In this document: in pieces, positions 1 to 12,715 of the stretch
How positions within the stretch are numbered: position 1 is the stretch's first letter
Layout of the letters: each line of letters begins with the position of its first letter
Assembly (NCBI GenBank): GCA_973895155.1
Contig: OZ316896.1
Coordinates: 16,740,001 to 16,804,000 of the forward strand
Direction of reading: 5' to 3'
Source of the DNA: Marsupella aquatica
Lineage: Eukaryota; Marchantiophyta
Length of the DNA stretch: 64,000 nucleotides
Notes under the pieces: model-generated
What the model was told of the DNA's origin: nothing
Seen by the model: the letters and a program-made list of their open reading frames with translations, nothing else
The model's database searches: none
Translations under genes and position numbers: made by a program

Positions 1-410
1 AGTCTAGTGCTTGACAACAGTCTCCACCTCTTACCACAGTTTACAACTTCGAAGGTCAGGGACGTCGTGTTTTCTAAAGTCGGGTATGAATGGGCGAATG
101 TATTGTACATGTGAATTGTGTTGAAGAGCAACGTCGAATTCTAGAGCTGGAATTCAACAAGGATTCGTCGAATTCGACACCAGTCCTTAGCAATTGCCAT
201 ATGATCTGATTCGAATGTCAATCATTGAATTGGAGAAGAGAATCGTCTGTGGGAATATGTTTGATGGACACGCGAGCTGTTAGAGACATCGAGAGACACG
301 TCAAAACACCTGGATCAATTGGTGGAAATAGATTGTTCGGTTTTCGGTTCATTCCATTCCATTCAGAATCACACAGCCGCGGCAATTGAACCGTCAGTGG
401 AAGAAATTAA

Positions 411-3382
411 ATGGGAAAGCTCCGGAGCGGGCTGAGGGGATGGAGTGAAGATGTGGCAGAGTTGTTGAGGATCGCAATAACATCCCTGTTCTCTGGCCTC
501 GTCGCGGTATCACACAGCTTCTTTACCGGAGAACCTCTAACCGAACGGGAATTGGAGTTCGTTCTGGGGCTGCTGTTCGGGGTAGTACTGGTTTCTGCTG
601 CTGCAGCCAGATGGGGAGTTCTTGCTCAGTTTCTGGTGGGGCTCATCATCGGAGTGGTCATGATGGCGGCATGGGAGCAGATGATGGAGAAGAGGAGCCG
701 TGGGCGCTCCACCATAGCCGGCAATGTGGCTCTCCTCGGAGGAACAAACTCGAAAGCATATGCAGGTTTAATGAGATTACTGTCGCGTTTTCTTTGAGCT
801 TCCCACTGTAGTCCTCAAATTAGGCTGCCTTTAATACAATTGGTTCCCAAAAACTGTTCATTCTAAGCAGGGAGCTGGGACACACTAGCTTGCAATTCCG
901 GCTGGACAAACTAGCAGATCAGAGATTTGACCATGATTCGAGTAAAACATTTGAAGAATTGTGTCAAATAAGCAGATCCTTGGAAAGAGACTGAATGTTC
1001 CAGTAATGGACTTGAGGAATATGATCAAATTCTGTATTAAACGAAGGTTAAACTAAAAGAATTGAAGAGTTTCAGAATTCTTGTAAAGTTAGAACCCCTT
1101 CCTAACACCGTATTCGAACGAAGTTCTCAGGGTCGACTTCTGTGCTAAATTTCGTTTGCCTCGCTTCGAGATCTTAACTTGAAGCCGATTGCCTGCTCTC
1201 CTGGAGGGTAGGGTATGAACGGGTGGAATGGGTGAACAGGTTGTTGATGAAGGCTTGGCCATACGTGATCTCGGCAACGGAGTTTGCACGCCCAAGCATC
1301 CGCGATTGCTTGGAGCCTTTGCTCGAGAAATATCGGCTGGGAGTTTATCAAGTGATCCGAGAGCAGCCGGATATCCAACGGGTCGCGAAGTATATCCCCG
1401 GAGAGGAAGTCATTACTTCACTTCATATCAATGCTATCTCAATAGGAACAACTCCTCCGACAATCGAAGGTCCACAAGCTCCATCTCCCGTCTTCCTAAG
1501 TTTCTAATGGTTCAAATTCGAATGTAAAGCAGAACACCTTGCCTCCTGAGTAAATCGAAGACTTCGCTGTTGGTGAATTCTGCAGCTTTCATAGGCTTCC
1601 AGCTGCATCGTGAAAAACTGGTGTTGCGTGTAACATTAGGATGTCTTTCCTAAGGTCCTTGTACTTGTAATGAAGGTTTGAAGATCCAGAGCTTGAAAGA
1701 AGGAAAGATTATCTGCAATGTCCGAATGAAATGGCAGAGTGACGCTCATATCACTCTTGGCGTGGGCACAGTCACTGGAATAGTCCCAATCATTCTTGAA
1801 AACTTGAAGATTGTGACAACAGTTCGAGTAACTCTTCGGATCACGGAGGCTCTACCCTTGGTGGCTGCAATTGTTGTCGCCATTCCGGCCGAACGCAAGC
1901 CAATTATCGACTTCAAGTTGTCAGTGGTCGAATCCCCAACAACAGTACTTCGAGTTGTCACTAAGCAATTACGAAACATAGTCACAAATTTCATCCTCGA
2001 CACCTTTCTGTGGCCACATCGCTTTGTTCTTCCCATCATACCACCAAGCAAGGTACGACATTTCTTGCCCTGTACTCTACTACATGCTTCGTAATGCGGG
2101 AACTGAAGTATGGACTCCAGGAGAAGTTCAAAGACGAGGGAGAACCTCATACGGAAATGTATTGGTGGTGCTTTTATAGTTAGTCTCGATCTTCTGCAAA
2201 ACACATGAAATCCTTGCTTACGACCCGTTCCTGCTTTAGCTTGGAGGACCTTTGGTGAATGAGTCTTCATGGTGGTACCACCAATCATGAGGGTCAGAGC
2301 TCCTTGATTCAGTAGAAATCGATTGCGATGAAATTGCAAATAGTGATAAACTTGGGTTCGGAGAAACGGCTTTCTTTCGGTTCCTTGATTAGGACAAAGG
2401 ATTCACAAGCTGAAGATCTATGCTCACTTGCAAGTAGCCTGAGCATCCTATTTCGCACTTGAACAATATATGTACTTTAGAATGATATCAACATGTTCAA
2501 GTTCATCTTGTACTTAAAGTTTTGCATCAACATCAGGCACTTGATCTGAGCGACTTGTACCTGAGGCTACATGGTCAACTTTCAGTGACCGTCATCAAGG
2601 GCGGAAATCTTGTCAACCTGTACCCTTACGTGACCATCTACTGCAGACCTGAGTTCAAAGTGAGGACCAGGTCCATCGAGAATACCCACGATCCAACGTG
2701 GAATGAAGAGTTCATTCTGAATGTGGAGGATCAAAAGACACAGAGCGTGAATTTTCAGGTCAGTTCTACTATCTGAGAATATAGTCTAAAGCCCTCTCAC
2801 TTTCACTATATGAGATGTCGCAAAAATTGAGATGTCGCAAAAATTCCTTAAACAACTGACAAGTTCACAACTAGTACACTAGCATCGGGAAACTTCCTGG
2901 GACTTGATGTAATCATCAACAATGCAGACGCACTCTCGAATTCATTGTCTCATGTTACCAAAATCATGTTCATAATGTTGGCAGTACCATTAAATGTACT
3001 ACCAATCTTTCAATCCTGTGCCTCAATTATTTGTATCACTAAAGGTTGCCACTGGCAGGTTTTGAACGAGAACAAAGGAGCTGATGAGCTGTTGGGTACG
3101 GTTGCGTATCCACTCAAAGACTTGGTTCTAGATAGAGATGTGGAGCTCCAGTTAGATGTAAAGCCAAGGAAGAAGAAGGCTTACGCTGAAGGAGAAGGAG
3201 AAGGAGAAGTTGGAGAAAAGAAACCGTTTAGCAGTCTCACTGTCGAGCTTAGGTATCACATATACACAGATTTGGAACGAGAAGCTGCCACTAAAGATGA
3301 GGAGGAGTTGATCAAGGTTTTGGCTACACCCGATGAGCCAGGATCCTACACGACAGCCATAGATTTGATGCATCCTTATTAG
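411..3382 (+). CDS. SMP–C2 membrane-contact-site lipid-transfer protein (plant CLB/synaptotagmin-like)
   Basis: Five exons fit with GT–AG sites and continuous phase: 411–765, 1212–1469, 1676–2052, 2537–2758 and 3059–3382, giving 511 residues. Residues about 40–88 are hydrophobic and precede MEKRSRGR, matching the N-terminal anchor of the Arabidopsis Ca-dependent lipid-binding protein (CLB). An SMP domain follows (about 120–330: ERVEWVNRLL, EPLLEKYR, LWPHRFVLPI), then a single C2 domain (about 340–440). SMP proteins of this family sit on the ER and move lipids at contact sites with the plasma membrane; that role is inferred from family. Oddities: the C2 calcium loops have lost most acidic residues, and about 22 residues are inserted between EPLLEKYR and ITSLHINAISIG. 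The start is the first ATG before the hydrophobic segment. The family assignment is firm; the precise subfamily is not. Confidence 0.88.
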
Positions 3383-4768
3383 TCGGTTGAAGACGACCCT
3401 CTGTTCCAAGTATAACTCCAAGGGAGGTTCCCCTGCCTCTCTTGACTCAATCGTGGAATGTAAATACAGTAATATATAATGCCCTTTCGTTCTGAATGTC
3501 TGTACATCTATTCTGGCAGAGAGCCTCCTTGTTTCTTTTTTACAAAATGTTATTCTGGCAGGAAGCTTTCCTTGTTTCTTTCTCAACGTCTGTTTACAAA
3601 ATGTTACCTTCCCCGTTTCTTTCTCAATGTCTGTTTACAAAAATGAACGCTTTTTTATGGCAGGAAGTCTCCTTGGCCATACAATGATGGTGACATTTTT
3701 TCTTTCGCCTTGCCTCCACATCCAATGGAACCCACCATGAATGAAAGGGTAGTAGGACCCAAAAGATCATCCTTTAAAGTACAATGCTGGAGACAAAACA
3801 GTATTCATAAGTAGATATCGACCTATCTCTGCCGTGTAGACATCATGCGCAAGCAAAAGCTGGCTCTGCTCCGCATCCTTTTGTGCGGAAATGAATGTTC
3901 TTCAATTGACAACTCCATGTTCCAACGCAGATGGTGCATCCATATCAGATAACGCTATAGTAAGAGAATGGAATGACGAGCATGCACATCTTTGACGATA
4001 CAAGGAGCAAGAAATTTTTGACTGTCGCTTTCCATTAGAAGCACAGACATGTGAAACACATATTACCATGATGTACTCTCAAATGTGACCTTCTATCACT
4101 ATCATGACCATGAACAAGAAAGTACTGCGGATAACAGCACTGCTCCACCAAGGCATCAATCTTGACTCTCGATCTCATTCAAAACTCGCTTGGGCCGATA
4201 CAACTCTTCTCGGTTACTTTTGCTTATGCTGTTGGATGCCGTCAAGACAAAAGTGTCTCCCGTTTGCAGCTCGATACTGTAGCTTCCTTGCGAATGCCAT
4301 GCCAGCTATAAGCCGCCAGGGAGTCAATTTGCACCTCAAGATTCGTTATGAGATGGGTCGGTACCAATAGCCTGCTGTAAACCCAGATCACTATCAGTTA
4401 GGGCTAAAGCTGGTTCATTATCTTGTACAGAAGAGCCCCCGAAAAGTATCATAAGCTCCAACCAAAGAAGTGGACAGATTATGGGAGATCTTACTCGAAC
4501 GCATAGGAAAGAGAAAAGAAGCTCACTAAAAGCAAAAACACAGAGAAGCAGAATCCAATTCAGATTGCCTACTCCAACAAGAATCAGCCAATTTCTTCTC
4601 CTATCATTTCAGACAGCAAAGTACCCGCGCTCCCAAATGGCAGAGGTTAAAGAATATCATTGAAAAGAGAAAACGATTCATGTCTGACTTTCATTTCTTC
4701 AGCAAGGACAGAAAAACTTCCCCCAGATGTTGCAGCCCTCCCAAGTCCCAAAAAGTTTGAACGAGAAA
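3383..4768. other. Intergenic region, 3' flanks of two convergent genes
   Basis: No supported gene. The first part should hold the 3' UTR of the SMP–C2 gene and the right part the 3' UTR of the minus-strand Cys-rich gene. Between about 3515 and 3675 a short unit built on GGCAGGAAG, CCTTGTTTCTTTCTCAA and GTCTGTTTACAAAATG is repeated three times imperfectly. Short reading frames around 4104–4370 and 4481–4663 show no recognisable domain. Confidence 0.5.
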
Positions 4769-5206
4769 TCAACGATGGCTGGATAGTAACGAGCGACGGA
4801 GAATGGAACTACAAAAACAAGACTTGGGAGAGAGGAAGCGAGGGAGAGAGCGTGCCTTCAAACACTGGCTTTGGCAGCGCCGCATACAAATGTCGTTCCA
4901 GTTCGGCACGTGATGAGCATTGGCACAAACGGATCGACTACAAGCGTCCGCACAAGCATCCACTTCGGAGACGCCACAGACCGTCACACAAGTGTCTGGA
5001 GTGGGGTCTTTCGAGAACGCTCCCACGCGATTCAGCATTCGTTTCGACGTGCATACCCTCTCGCACACGAACGAATCTGTGGAGCTGCTCTTGCTATCCC
5101 GCGCTCTCAATTGCTCCTCCTCGGACACTCCCCGTGTGCGCACCACCTGCCTCGCCACCAAGGCTGGCACCACCGTCCCCACCACCCCCCACCACCACTC
5201 TACCAT
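4769..5206 (-). CDS. Plant-specific small Cys-rich protein with CX3C pairs (uncharacterised family)
   Basis: A single exon of 145 residues starts MVEWWWGVVGTVVPALVA. It has a hydrophobic N-terminal segment, then a highly conserved core: FVCERVCTSKRM, GAFSKDP, DTCVTVCGVSE, DACADACSRSVC, VPNWNDICMRRCQSQC. I recognise this core from small uncharacterised Arabidopsis proteins (At5g64816 type), which end shortly after the last Cys. The Cys residues form CX3C pairs, repeated four times with extra single Cys. The N-terminus suggests membrane insertion or an intermembrane location, which is inference. The last about 25 residues (after CLKARS) are Ser/Arg-rich and not part of the core I remember. No donor site near CLKARS offers a shorter spliced end. 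Function unknown. Confidence 0.85.
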   Translation of the reverse strand: MVEWWWGVVGTVVPALVARQVVRTRGVSEEEQLRARDSKSSSTDSFVCERVCTSKRMLNRVGAFSKDPTPDTCVTVCGVSEVDACADACSRSVCANAHHVPNWNDICMRRCQSQCLKARSLPRFLSPKSCFCSSILRRSLLSSHR

Positions 5207-6830
5207 TCTTCCCTCTCCACAGAATTCTCTCGCAGCGTTTCCAAAACCCTCAATCGATCAACAGGTCCGCAGTGGAGGAATTTTCCCCTCTACCTTTCTC
5301 AATCCCTAAAATCTGCGAAGCAAAATTGTTCCCACAATTCAGGCCGATTCTCAAAACAACAAGAGACTCTTCCGAGTGCGGCAGCAGCACCGTCGCCCAC
5401 ACCTCCCTTACAGAGCGAGGGAAGGGATGGACGGAAAGATGAGGAAGGATTCAGAGTCCCCGAAACTGCGTAGTTTCTCGATTGCTCTCCTCTGTTCCGC
5501 TCTGCTCTGCTCTGTTCTGCTTTGTTTTGCTCCGCTCTGCGCCCTCCTGTCTGTGTGGTGAGGATTCTCACTAGAAATCGGAGAGAGCAAATGCAACATA
5601 GGAAGAAGGAAGCCTCACTCACGCCATATCCGGAGGAGGCTTCGGGCTTCGTCAATCCGATTGTCGATGAAATCCGTCGTTCATGATCTGCATGTGCCTG
5701 TGAGACGGAAAGAGTGAATTTGTAGGAGGGGCGAGAGAGGGGTTTGGAGAGGGTTTTTAAGGGTTTTACTTTTTCGCCAGAGTGCAGAATGTTCCTTATG
5801 TGATGATTTTCCTGACCGTCAGATCTCCCTAGATTTAAAGCTGACAGTTAGATTCTGGCTAATGGGGCCTGTGATTAGGTGGGACACTGGGCTGAAGAGA
5901 CAGAAAAATACTATAGTATTTTGGCTAAAGTGGCAAAAGCTTTTGGGGGAGGTGGAATTTGGCAAATTTTTGCCACTGAAAAATTCCCTGGTTTGGAGAT
6001 TGGCGTCACAATCTTGTTGGCTCCTTGGAACCGGGGCAAGGTTCCATGAGAGATGAATGGCCAGGCAGGCAAGCCCCTCCATCCAGGCACAGTTAGGGCC
6101 ATCTTGCATATGCAAGGTCCTTTGCTTTCTGGCTCTCAAGTGAGCTTGTGGCAAATTGAAACACAAAAATAGTTAGGCAGTCCGGACGGCATATTTGGTG
6201 GAGAAGCAAGGGCAAGGGCCATAAATTTTCCAGCCCTTGGGGTCCCTAACCTTCAAAAGGGAATAAAACAAAAATTTCAGACTCGTAGCACACTGTAGAA
6301 TGGAGGGGTGAAACAACAAAGAGACACGGGAGTGAGTGGGACCGTTACACCTATTTCCTTCACTGATTATGTGCAGACTTGAGTTCTCACTTTTTTGCAA
6401 CAATTTTGGGCTGGTAAAAGCAGTTTTTTTTTTAAGCCCTTGCACATGCAAGACAGCCCTTATCACAATTATCCTTGAGTCTAATAGGGCGTGTCAAATA
6501 GTGCCAAGGAGGTCAACTGGTTTTATGGCAGGGACAACAAAATTATGGGCTACCCAATATGGGCTACCTAAAGCAGGGTTTTAGGAAAGGTATTACACAG
6601 TCCAAAGAGGCACCTAGGATCATCCAGCATAAGATTGTCAACGTTGCAGCTAACCATGAGGATCTAGAGTCAATTATTCAGTTGTTGTGATGGGGACCCA
6701 AAAAAGGCCCCAGAATATGATGTCTGCAATACTATGTATTTTATACTAAGTTGCATGTTTCACTTGTTGTGATGAGGCCCACAAAGACACCAAATGCATT
6801 GTCAGGTATATGTACTATACTTACTATTCA

Positions 6831-6880
6831 GGTCAGGTCAGGTCAGGTCAGGTCAGGTCAGGTCAGGTCAGGTCAGGTCA
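6831..6880. repeat. (GGTCA)10 microsatellite
   Basis: Ten perfect consecutive copies of the pentamer GGTCA, with a degenerate partial copy after them. Confidence 0.97.
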
Positions 6881-7401
6881 GGTTGTAGAAGACAAGAGTG
6901 ACTTTGAACACAATGGGTTTCATATGCAGATGGGGCTCTAGTATTAATTGTTTTCAACTTTACTCTATTGTTCCTAAAGGGCGAAAATTCTTCAACCAGA
7001 TATTTGTTTATGTGTAGTAATGTGTAGTTTTGGTACATTACCTTCAACAAAATAAGCCGTGATTGCATCCTAACAATATATTTGGTTCTCAGACTTATAT
7101 AAGTAGAATATAGTGGGGGAGCTAGGCTGCCAAAAACTGTTGTTGACAATGCCGAAAGATTGTGGAAAGTTCTTCGAAAATGTTTGTTTCACGGTCTATT
7201 TTTGCCCTGTTCAATGAAGGGAAAAGACTAATTTACATAACAAGGGCCCAAGAAAGTACAAGGGAGAAAGGACCAATTCTCAAAAAAAGGGCCCAAGAAA
7301 GGACAAGGGAGAAAACCCGAACAAGGTCCGAAGAGGACAAACACAGACCCCAAAAAACTTATTCACTTGATTCTCGCCTTCCACATTGCTTCCCACACAA
7401 A

Positions 7402-7712
7402 GCATTTTATAGCGCTACCTACAGTGTCACTAGGACGAAGCTAGTGATGGAGATCAAATCAGATCTACACTTCCTTTCAACGTTGATGAGATACATTGCT
7501 TCGACACCATGCATATTTCAGCACTACCTACAGTATGTCACTCTGACGAAGTTGGATCATGGAGATCAAATCAGATCAAGACTTCCTTCAACGTCGATGA
7601 CATACATTGCTTCCGTTACCATGCATTTTATAGCGCTACCCACAGTATGTCACTCAGACGAAACTGCGTGATGGAGATCAAATCAGATCAAGACTTCCTT
7701 CCACGTCGATGA
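7402..7712. repeat. Tandem repeat, about 110-bp unit, three copies
   Basis: Three imperfect copies begin near 7402, 7511 and 7623. Each carries the landmarks GCATTTTATAGCGCTACC, then a CAGTATGTCACT-type motif, then GATGGAGATCAAATCAGATC, then CTTCCTTCAACGTCGATGA. The copies differ by scattered substitutions and small indels. No coding potential is conserved across units. Confidence 0.85.
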
Positions 7713-8390
7713 CATCTAGAGTCATTATCCTTTGACTGGAGCTAGATCGCTCCCAGGGTAAGTTGCTATGCGAACAAAGAAATCACAAAGATATCGTTTT
7801 TGGGCCAATGTAACTTTCGTTCAATGGACTAACCCGCTGCATCACATGCTACCGTAGTTCCCATCCTTTAATAAACAGACACTTCTTGTCTATGAACGAG
7901 ATGAGAAGTTTACCAAAGATTTGGACGGCTATGTTCAGACAGCCAACGCCCGTTCACCTCCAATTACCATTCCAGTCCAGATAGATCAACGAAAGGAAGT
8001 CACCAATCCATTGAGAAATAAGCAACACATTTCCTTTGACTGGGCCAAAGTGGTTGACCTTGCCCAGCCCCTCGAAAAACTCACATCATGAAATTTTCAC
8101 ATTTCAGCAAGTACCTTCCACCAAGAGGGAGAAGAATAGGTTGAAATACACCACTGGTGAGTGGTTTCTACAATTCATAAGAAAACAAAGTACCCTAAGT
8201 GCATTGAACAATGCAAGATCCGATGTCAGGGGCTTGAGCAGAGTTACATATGCAGGGAAAGATTTAAAAATCGTGATTAACACACCGATATTTACAACCA
8301 ATTGGCTCACTACTGTCGGTGGCGAAAGAATCCATGGAAAGTAAGAGAAACCCATCATCCTGAGATGCACTCGGTGCCTGAAGTATACAT

Positions 8391-11300
8391 TCAAGGTCGA
8401 CAAAAAGTATAAAGAGTCTCCTCCAAAGCTGCCGGGTCATAGTTCCCAGTAAATACACAATTCCCAAGAGGACCTTTCAAGAGAATCAGACGTAGAAGAC
8501 CATCTGCTACTTTCTTGTCTACCTGCAGATATCAAGAATACTTTGTTAAACTCAAGTTCGCGATGACTCGCAAAGGAAAACTCCCAAACATCCTAGAAAT
8601 CCAAACGAGCTATAAACTGGGTTTCAACTCTAGAATGTCAAGTTTCCCGCTCCAAAAGCAAGTTGGGGACTCTTAAAGTCGGCATCTTGTTTCCAGTAGT
8701 CCATCACAACAAGGAGTTCCTGGAGCTCCGGCTAGTAAACATATCAAGGGAGAACATATCAACTTCAGCAATCTGAGGACTCACCGCCATGATTTCTTTG
8801 AACGCTTGGACATCCATGCAGCCTGGGGGTGCAATAGGCAACCTAGCTCTCTTTGTCAGTTCAAGGGTCCTGTCAAAGAGGGCCTGATCAATCCACCCCA
8901 TTTTCAGAGACATGTGTGCAGACATTATCTGTACCCAGCCATCATTTATACAAGTTAGCACTAGCGACAAAATCCATTCCGTGAACATGACCTACTAACG
9001 GAGAATTGAAGTACAGTACCTACAATCTTGTCGTATATTAGTCGATCACTCCGAGAATTTTCCTTACCTTATACTGTCCCCATCTTACTTCTCTAGAATA
9101 TTTGATCCAAAAATGCTTCAAAGTATAGCTATTACGTCAATTGTGGGCATAGTCCCAATTGGGATGTGTCTTTCTTGTTAGTGGCCTTCCGTGAAAGATA
9201 TAACGAACTCTTAAGTATACTTTGGAGAATACTGATTTTGAGCTCGAGAGCTCCCTCAAGACTCACAGAAAAGCCATTTCCACCGGGGATACCGAAACAG
9301 AGGTGATGAGGAAATCATGTATACTCGAAGTTGTCTGAATCTGGACTCCAACATTCTCCAAAGAGCACACAAATCCCTTAAAACTACTAGTTAACCAGGT
9401 TTCCAGAGACTAGCTGACGCACCAACACCGGGATTGGCACCGGGATACGATATAGCTTACCGTGCCTGCACCAATAGCCTCTCCATGAAGCCAAACTCCA
9501 TAACCAGTTCCAGTTTCGATAGCCTGTTCCATGTATCATAAGAAATCCGTTTCGGTGAATAGAAACTAACAACCAGGTTCAATGAGTCAATTAATCCAGT
9601 AAGCTACATCTATCTTTTCATCTTGATATATTACAACTGGTATTTATCATCACGTGATTTACTCGGCAGATCTTTCATACATGCTATTTCCAGTGTTTTG
9701 AACAATCTGTTAGATAGCTTACGTGTCCAAAGGTGTGGCCCAAATTCAAGGTAGCCCTGACACCTCCTTCTCTTTCGTCTAATGCGACAACTTCTGCCTT
9801 GTTTTCACAGGATCGCTTGACCGCGTAGACAAGTGCACTTGTATCTCTGTAAGCATAGGAAAAAATCAATTGCAGGGATATCCCAAAAAAGATACCTTAT
9901 CAATTGAAGAGAGACCAATTGAAGAGAGACCAATTGCAGAGATATCCCCTTAACCCTAAATTCCTTCACTTGAAAGCAGGCTCGATCTTGAAACTCACCT
10001 GGCCAAAATTGCTTCCATGTTCTTCTCGATCCATTCAAAGAAGGCGGCATCCCGTATGAGCCCATACTTAATAACTTCCCCAACGCCTGACGCAAGTTCT
10101 CTATCAGGCAATGTGTTCAGGGTGTCTGTATCTATCAGCACAGCTTGTGGCTGGTAAAACGCTCCGATCATGTTTTTCCCTAGAGTATGATTCACACCTG
10201 TCTTTCCTCCAACAGAGGAATCAACCTGCTCTCCATACAATACAACTAATGTGAGGTGACTGATCCACGACAGACTAATGCTCATTAAATTGTACATCAA
10301 ACGGTTACCATAATCGACCAAACCTATTCGTGAAATCGATTTGCATAAAAACACATTGGCCCGTTATTTACAAGTGGTCACATGATGAGCACGACACATC
10401 GACATGTCAGTCAACAAACAAAGGAGACGTAACATCTGGAAGTGTTGTAGAGGACCAGAGTTCGTCAGCAAGACCTGAGCCATAAGTGTAGTTGGTATTT
10501 GTATGAAATTGACCCCTCGCAGGTATGAAGCAGCAGCATACCCGCACATGTCACCAATGACACCGCCACCTAAAGCTATGAAAGTGCATCGTCTGTCCAT
10601 TCTTGTCAGGATGGCCTTATCGTAAACCTTCATTAACGTTTCCTGGACACGTAAACACAGCCATTTCGTCAGTCCTATTAGTTTGTAGAAACGAAGTCCA
10701 GTCCCGATTATAGTTTCTGCCGGATAAAGGTTTAGGTCAATGCGGAATAAGAAGTAAGAAGTACATATGCATGTATCGTTTCATTCTTTCACTTTGTGTG
10801 TAGGGAGAAGGTGGCCCCTGAGACAAAACAAATCTACCAACGAACTATCGACTTCAACATTCACAGATCCCTTCGCAGTGCAGAGCTTAACTTAGTTCTT
10901 CTTTCGCAGGCTTTGAGCAGACCTCCATTTTTTCTTCACTGAATTAGAACAAAACTTGGCCCCAACCACTATCCAGCATGCATGTTTAAGAAAGATCTCG
11001 GATAAAAAACTACCAAGTTTGAGGAGACCCACAAAAAGTTTGGACTGACGCTGAAATCAAATCGAATTTTTATGTGCGAAGTAAAACTTCTGCTTCATTT
11101 AAAGATAGTTACGTCCCATCTAGTGGTCAGAATAACGGAATTCCGAGATGAGCAGCTTTTAATAAGCTCATCACTAAGCTCTGCTTCCCTCTTACGTTGA
11201 AAATGCAGAGAACCAAAATAAATGCACACTCACCGGGGATTGAAAGACTGCTTAGCAAACTGAAAGATCAAACCTCTGTACAAAATTTTCCGAAGTGAAT

Positions 11301-12146
11301 GGACGACCTCCGTAATTCAATGATATGAAGAAAAAGACTTACCATATTCTTGTATTGCTCTCCATCAGGCAAAATGACGCTTTCAACTTGAACACTGAAA
11401 CCCCCATGCTTCAACGCTGCAATTGTCTTCTCCAAATACAACGGCGCGATGGTTTCGTTGGTCACAATCAAGACCTTCTTTCCGTGTACATGCCTGCCCA
11501 GAACACAATGCTATTAACTATCGGGAAGTAAGCCATCTGACGGAGGATTTCAAAAACACCTCCATACGATCATAATGCTTTGGAACAATAAAACTGAAAA
11601 TTCAGTGCACAGTAGCCTATATAATTCGCCAAACCGAACACCATCTTATCCTCTCGCGCAGAAATCATCACAATGCAAAGTGCGTCAGTCATATAATGAA
11701 AGCTATTTGCAATCCTGAACCGCATCACGGCAAATCACGTACTTCTGGAGCAGCTCCGGCCGATCGAGGACACCCTTCCCAATGTAGATCGGGTAGCTCC
11801 GATCTCCCAACTCCACATCTACGATAATGTATTCCTCACTGGGAGCCGCAACCACATCCTCCAAAACCTGCGCTGCTTGTGCTCGAGCCCCTGCTGCCGG
11901 TGACACACTCCTCACACCCTCCATTCTCACCTTCCCTTTACAGCTTCCAGCCAAAATCGAACACCCCTCGCTGGCCAAAAACGACGAGGAGGCATTCGAC
12001 GAGAAACAAATGCTCGATCCTCCTCGACGCAAGCCGAAACTGATGGCCCTGGGAGTATCCACCGCGACTCGACTCCCTCCTGCTCCTGCTCCTGCTGCAT
12101 TCCCAGCCACTGAAGAAATTGCTCTAATCCCGACCACAGTCTCCAT
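8391..12146 (-). CDS. DHQS: 3-dehydroquinate synthase, plastid type
   Basis: Converts DAHP to 3-dehydroquinate, the second shikimate-pathway step, in plastids. Eight exons join in phase: 12146–11743, 11493–11343, 10642–10475, 10225–9999, 9846–9723, 9523–9461, 8928–8785 and 8522–8391, giving 470 residues. The first about 95 residues are Ala/Gly/Ser-rich, as in a transit peptide. The enzyme core then starts ([15 protein letters not shown]). Visible family motifs are [67 protein letters not shown] and WLHGEA; the last four hold the metal and active-site Glu, Lys and His residues of this family. The C-terminus [17 protein letters not shown] is standard. No frame break is seen. I chose the ATG at 12146; no earlier in-frame ATG was found. 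Length is close to the Arabidopsis enzyme plus a longer transit region. Confidence 0.95.
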
Positions 12147-12715
12147 GACTCCAATTCGCACCTCCACCGGCGAATTGCTCAACAATCGTCAATCGACAAC
12201 CACCGAAATGTCGAGAAGAACGACGCCGCTATCTCTCTCGAATTCCCGTTGCTGAAATTCCTCCTCGAGAAATCGCTCGCGCCCCGAGAAGGAAGAATTC
12301 CAAAGCTCCACCGTTTGACTCATTCTCTCCCTCATCAAGTTCGCCATCTCTCCTCTTCCGCATCGAAACGTGGAAATTGCGTCCGTCCGTCAGTCTCAGT
12401 GCCGGGAACTCGGACCCCTCCCTTTTCCGCACTTCGCGGGAAGATTCGATCTTACATTGAGAATGATCATGACCCGTCGATGTAAAGCTTGGACGATGCA
12501 GATGAGACGACGCTGAGGGGAATCTCGAAAGGCGAAACTAACGGACGGACGGACGAAAGGTTGTGAAACTAAGGCGTGAGGTGGATGGACGGACGGATTG
12601 CGGAGCCAGGAATCGCACGTGACATTTGAGGGCCCTCCTTTACCCACCATACAACTCGTGCTGACTGACGGAACGAGAATGCGAGCCACTCATATTGTCC
12701 AGTCCACCCTGCATA
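12147..12715. other. Upstream region of DHQS
   Basis: This should hold the 5' leader and promoter of the minus-strand DHQS gene. It contains short ACGG repeats (about 12538–12596) and no clear TATA box. No other gene is supported. Confidence 0.4.

Larger units (their letters stand above)
5207..8390. other. Intergenic region between the Cys-rich gene and DHQS
   Basis: No supported gene. About 5207–5700 is the likely 5' leader and promoter side of the Cys-rich gene; it contains a pyrimidine-rich tract of CTCTG/CTGTT repeats at about 5478–5550. The remainder is low-information sequence with a GGTCA microsatellite and a 110-bp tandem array, listed separately. Short reading frames on both strands here lack recognisable motifs. 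Confidence 0.5.

Noticed and set aside
4104-4370. 88-codon frame with possible antisense exon
   Set aside because: Checked all minus frames here for a terminal exon; each breaks with stops and none matches a known protein.
4660-5442. 260-codon plus-strand reading frame
   Set aside because: It overlaps the minus-strand Cys-rich gene antisense and shows only composition-driven Pro/Ser/Arg content; the minus-strand product matches a known family.
5299-5655. 118-codon minus-strand reading frame with EQSRAEQ repeats
   Set aside because: It comes from the CTCTG-type tract in the leader region of the Cys-rich gene; no family match. An upstream frame is possible but unsupported.
8036-8344. 102-codon plus-strand reading frame
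   Set aside because: Lies just past the DHQS stop on the other strand, with no recognisable domain.
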